A DNA stretch of 64,000 bases from assembly GCF_030698145.1 (NCBI RefSeq), contig NZ_JAUYNW010000094.1:33818-97817 (forward strand), written 5' to 3'. Shown piece after piece: positions 61,111 through 64,000 of this stretch (its first letter is position 1; each line of letters starts with the position of its first letter). The notes under the pieces are model-generated. The model was not told where the DNA came from. It did not search any database and saw only the letters and a list, made by a program, of their open reading frames with translations. The stretch comes from Phenylobacterium sp. GTDB taxonomy: Bacteria; Pseudomonadota; Alphaproteobacteria; Caulobacterales; Caulobacteraceae. The translations under genes and the position numbers were made by a program.

Positions 61111-62502
61111 TCAACACTCGACGAGGTTGACGGCGAGGCCGCCCAGCGAGGTCTCCTTGTAGATCTCGCTCATGTCCTGGCCGGTCCGCTTCATGGTGGC
61201 GATCACCTTGTCCAGCGAGACGGTGTGCTGGCCGTCGCCCAGCAGCGCCAGGCGCGAGGCGTCGATGGCCTTCACCGCCCCCATGGCGTTGCGCTCGATG
61301 CAGGGGATCTGGACCAGGCCGCCGATGGGATCGCAGGTGAGGCCCAGATTGTGCTCCATACCGATCTCGGCGGCGTTCTCGATCTGCGCGTTGGAACCGC
61401 CTAGGGCCGCCGTCAGACCCGCGGCGGCCATGGAGCAGGCGACGCCCACCTCGCCCTGGCAGCCGACCTCGGCGCCGGAGATCGAGGCGTTCTGCTTGTA
61501 GAGCGCGCCGATCGCCGCGGCGGTGAGCAGGAAAGTGCGGCGGCCCTCGACGGAGCCGCGATAGAAGCGGTCGTAGTAGCGCAGCACCGCCGGCAGCAGC
61601 CCGGCCGCGCCGTTGGTGGGGGCGGTGACCACGCGCCCGCCCGAGGCGTTCTCCTCGTTGACGGCCAGCGCCCAGAGATTGACCCAGTCCAGCGCAGCCA
61701 GCGGGTCGGAGATGTTGCGCTCCACCTTGGCCATCAGGTCGTTGCGGATCTGGCTGGCGCGGCGGCGGACCTTCAGGCCGCCAGGCAGGCAGCCCTCCTG
61801 GCGCATGCCGCGCTCAATGCAGGCCTCCATGGCGTTGAAGATGGCGTCGAGGCCGTCATTGACCTCGGTGGGCGGGCGCACGGCCGTCTCGTTGGCGAAC
61901 ATCAGCTCGGCGATGGTCAGGCCGGCGCGCTCCGCCTGCTCCAGCAGTTCGGCTCCGGAGCCGAAGGGATAGGGCACGGGGACGGCGCGGGCCGGCGGCC
62001 CGTTGGCCGCGATCTCGTCCTCGTCCAGTACGAAGCCGCCGCCGATGGAGAAGTAGGTGCGCTCGAGGCTCAGGGCGCCGTCGGCGGCGAAGGCGCGGAA
62101 GGCCACGGCGTTCGGATGCTGCGGCAGGCGCGTGCGGCCGGCCCAGACCAGGTCGCGGGCCTCGTCGAAGCTGATCTCGGGGCCAATCTCGGGACCGATC
62201 TCGCCCAGCTTGAGGCGGCCGGTGGTGCGGATGGTCTCCAGGGCCGCGTCGGCGGCGTCGGGATCGATGGTGGCGGGATGGAACCCGACCAGGCCCAGGA
62301 TGACCGCCCGGTCGGTGGCGTGGCCTTTGCCGGTCAGGGCCAGGGAGGCGTAGAGCGTGACCTCCATCCGCGCGACGCTGGCGAGCAGGCTCTGCTCCGC
62401 CAGCCGCGTCATGAACCTCGCCCCGGCGGTCATGGGCCCCATGGTGTGGGAGCTGGACGGGCCCACGCCCAGCTTGAACAGGTCGAACGCGCTGGTTGTC
62501 AT
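61111..62502 (-). CDS. sdaA: L-serine ammonia-lyase (iron-sulfur type), 463 aa
   Basis: Single-chain L-serine dehydratase: [21 protein letters not shown] at the start and iron-sulfur-cluster-type cysteines in VACSMAAAG and [19 protein letters not shown]. It deaminates L-serine to pyruvate and ammonia in the cytoplasm. ATG 62502 gives the usual N-terminus, and the longer frame upstream passes through a hairpin. A D-threonine-aldolase-like gene is transcribed divergently on its right. Confidence 0.94.
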   Translation of the reverse strand: MTTSAFDLFKLGVGPSSSHTMGPMTAGARFMTRLAEQSLLASVARMEVTLYASLALTGKGHATDRAVILGLVGFHPATIDPDAADAALETIRTTGRLKLGEIGPEIGPEISFDEARDLVWAGRTRLPQHPNAVAFRAFAADGALSLERTYFSIGGGFVLDEDEIAANGPPARAVPVPYPFGSGAELLEQAERAGLTIAELMFANETAVRPPTEVNDGLDAIFNAMEACIERGMRQEGCLPGGLKVRRRASQIRNDLMAKVERNISDPLAALDWVNLWALAVNEENASGGRVVTAPTNGAAGLLPAVLRYYDRFYRGSVEGRRTFLLTAAAIGALYKQNASISGAEVGCQGEVGVACSMAAAGLTAALGGSNAQIENAAEIGMEHNLGLTCDPIGGLVQIPCIERNAMGAVKAIDASRLALLGDGQHTVSLDKVIATMKRTGQDMSEIYKETSLGGLAVNLVEC

Positions 62503-62552
62503 GGGCGGTGTTGGTACGTCATCGCGCGAACCGCGCCAAGGCGATGCAGGAA

Positions 62553-62587
62553 AAGCCTTCCCCAAGGGAAGGTGGGCGAGAAGGCTT
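62553..62587. repeat. Short double hairpin in the divergent gap
   Basis: AAGCCTT (62553-62559) pairs with AAGGCTT (62581-62587) enclosing CCTTCCC/GGGAAGG (62557-62563, 62566-62572). It lies between the sdaA-like and aldolase-like start codons and may be an operator or a REP fragment. Confidence 0.4.
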
Positions 62588-62651
62588 GATCGCCGATGGT
62601 TTTTCGCGCCCCTATGAAGGTCCTTCGCACAGGTTCCAGGACTTCCGCCGC

Positions 62652-63851
62652 ATGACCGACCGCCCCGGCCCGCCCGTCGCGTTCCGCCCGCCCATGACCC
62701 CCGCCCTGGTGGTCCGCCACGCGGCCCTGGAGCAGAACCTGGCGGCCATGCAGGCCCTGTGCGACGCCGCCGGCGTCAAGCTTCGGGCGCACGGCAAGAT
62801 GCACAAGTGCTCGACCCTCGGCCGCCGCCAGGTGGAGCTGGGCGCGGTCGGCCTGTGTTGCCAGACGGTGGGGGAGGCCGAGGTCTATGCGGCCGCCGGG
62901 ATCGAAGATCTGCTGGTCACCTCGCCCCCGGCGCCCTGGGGCGCGGCGCGGATCGCCGCCCTCGCCAAGGCCGGGACGAAGATCGCCGTGGTGGCCGACG
63001 ATGTGGGCCAGATCGACCGGCTGTCGGCCGCCGCGACAGCGGCGGACACCATCGTAGGGCTGGTCATCGACATCGACCTCGGCACTCACCGAACCGGGGT
63101 TCCGCCCGAGGAGGTCCTGGCGCTGGCCCGTCACGCCAACGCCGCGCCGGGTCTGCTCTATCGCGGCGTCCAGGCCTATCTCGGCCATCTGCAGCACCTC
63201 GCCGATCTCGACCAGCGCCGCGCGGCCTGCGAGGCGACACGCCAGCGGCTGGGCGGGCTGGTGGGCGAACTCACCGAGGCGGGCCTGGCCCCGGAACTCG
63301 TCACCGGCGGCGGCACCGGCACCTATGCCGTCGACCTGGCCTCGGGCGTGTTCAACGAGCTCCAGGCCGGCTCCTACGCCTTCATGGACGTGGAGTACGA
63401 GGATTGCCCCTCGCCGGACGGCGGGGCCTGGGCCTTCGCGCCCTCGCTGTTCCTGGCGGCCAGCGTAGTCTCGGCGCGGCACAAGACCCACGTGGTCTGC
63501 GACGCGGGTCTGAAGGCCCACTCCGTGGACGGACCGCCGGCGCGGATCGCGGCCGGCGCGCCTCTGGGCGCCCGCTGGCGGCCCATGGGCGACGAGCACG
63601 GGGCGATCTTCCATCCGGCCCTGACCCAGGCGCTGAAGGCCGGCGGCGACTTCGACCGGTCCGTCGCGGCGATCGACGCCGACGCGAGCCTGGCCTGGCC
63701 GCCCGACGCGCCGCGTGTCGGCGACCTGGTCTGGCTGCAGCCCGGCCACATCGACCCGACCGTCAATCTGCACGACGCGCTCTACGTGGTCGACGAGCTG
63801 GGCGGGGTCGAGGTCTGGCCGGTGGACGCGCGCCGCACCGCGCAGGTCTAG
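62652..63851 (+). CDS. D-threonine aldolase-like PLP enzyme (fold type III), 399 aa
   Basis: The alanine-racemase-type PLP barrel contains Lys49 in RAHGKMHK, the expected cofactor lysine. Near the C-terminus PGHIDPTVNLHD has His366 and Asp368. The D-threonine aldolase metal site is H-x-D, while D-serine dehydratases of this family have H-x-C, so aldolase or D-3-hydroxyaspartate-aldolase chemistry is favoured. ATG 62652 was chosen over upstream codons that read through the hairpin. It is divergent from L-serine dehydratase: together they would degrade hydroxy amino acids of both configurations. Confidence 0.87.
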   Translation: MTDRPGPPVAFRPPMTPALVVRHAALEQNLAAMQALCDAAGVKLRAHGKMHKCSTLGRRQVELGAVGLCCQTVGEAEVYAAAGIEDLLVTSPPAPWGAARIAALAKAGTKIAVVADDVGQIDRLSAAATAADTIVGLVIDIDLGTHRTGVPPEEVLALARHANAAPGLLYRGVQAYLGHLQHLADLDQRRAACEATRQRLGGLVGELTEAGLAPELVTGGGTGTYAVDLASGVFNELQAGSYAFMDVEYEDCPSPDGGAWAFAPSLFLAASVVSARHKTHVVCDAGLKAHSVDGPPARIAAGAPLGARWRPMGDEHGAIFHPALTQALKAGGDFDRSVAAIDADASLAWPPDAPRVGDLVWLQPGHIDPTVNLHDALYVVDELGGVEVWPVDARRTAQV

Positions 63852-63914
63852 GGGCTTGCCCGAAGCGCCGGCCTGCCCTTTTGTGCGCCGACGCCGAACA
63901 CCTACGAGGACACC

Positions 63915-64000
63915 ATGAAGACCCGCGCCGCCGTCGCCTTCGAGGCCAAGAAACCGCTCGAGATCGTCGAGGTGGACCTGGAGGGGCCCAAGGCCTTCGA
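63915..64000 (+). CDS. frmA: Class III alcohol dehydrogenase (S-(hydroxymethyl)glutathione dehydrogenase), start only
   Basis: Only 28 codons are in the window. KTRAAVAFEAKKPLEIVEVD is a typical N-terminus of the zinc-dependent class III alcohol dehydrogenase, which oxidises the glutathione adduct of formaldehyde. GAGGA at 63906-63910 is the ribosome site. The rest is outside the right edge, so the assignment rests on a short match. Confidence 0.7.
   Translation, partial: MKTRAAVAFEAKKPLEIVEVDLEGPKAF

Noticed and set aside
1..64000. CRISPR array, tRNA, rRNA, prophage or transposase
   Set aside because: No regularly spaced direct repeats, tRNA cloverleaf, rRNA sequence, phage structural gene or transposase motif was recognised on either strand.

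Overview
The window is very GC-rich and comes from an alphaproteobacterium, most likely a member of Caulobacterales such as Phenylobacterium or Caulobacter. The strongest evidence is a complete minus-strand chemotaxis operon in the order mcpA-cheX-cheYI-cheA-cheW-cheR-cheB-cheYII-cheD-cheU-cheYIII-cheE, which is the arrangement known from Caulobacter. There is no rRNA, tRNA or other taxonomic marker in the window, so the genus is inferred. Genes are dense, often overlap by 1-4 bases, and nearly all look intact.

Layout, left part (1-20 kb). A sulfotransferase-like gene cut by the left edge overlaps a class IV aminotransferase, with a divergent M24 peptidase. A copper module follows: a CueR-type promoter, copA and cueR. 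Next are an isoquinoline-oxidoreductase-like iron-sulfur/molybdopterin pair, a tandem-domain TetR regulator, and a fused biotin-dependent acyl-CoA carboxylase. A MoxR ATPase/VWA pair lies convergent to it. A three-gene operon then encodes a secreted cupredoxin-like protein, a membrane EAL protein with degenerate GGDEF, and an outer-membrane barrel candidate.

Middle part (20-46 kb). This holds a CrtC-like protein, a cytochrome P450 with a phosphotransferase and a small protein, a MarR-controlled serine hydrolase, small regulators and stress-type proteins, a DUF35/thiolase-like pair, DUF899 and SRPBCC proteins, and a PHP-type metallohydrolase. The chemotaxis operon follows. Its distal end faces a tail-to-tail second copy of the cheYIII-cheE pair. 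After a 576-base non-coding gap come two acyl-CoA dehydrogenases.

Right part (46-64 kb). Genes here encode a type B carboxylesterase, a Fur-box-linked small protein, a nitronate monooxygenase-like protein, a WYL regulator, a membrane hydrolase-like protein, a second iron-sulfur/molybdopterin pair, a six-hairpin glycosidase-like protein, a GNAT protein, a serine hydrolase, an MFS transporter, L-serine dehydratase and a D-threonine-aldolase-like enzyme. The right edge cuts the start of a class III alcohol dehydrogenase.

How it fits together. Much of the window serves oxidative catabolism of CoA-linked or hydrophobic substrates: P450, acyl-CoA dehydrogenases, thiolase-like/DUF35, carboxylase, esterases and molybdenum hydroxylases. 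Nearly identical operator-like palindromes precede the carboxylase and the nitronate monooxygenase gene and suggest a shared TetR-type regulator. Intergenic gaps carry palindromic repeats, including a 137-base element with 33-base inverted ends and an array of six hairpins. No CRISPR array, prophage or transposase gene was seen.
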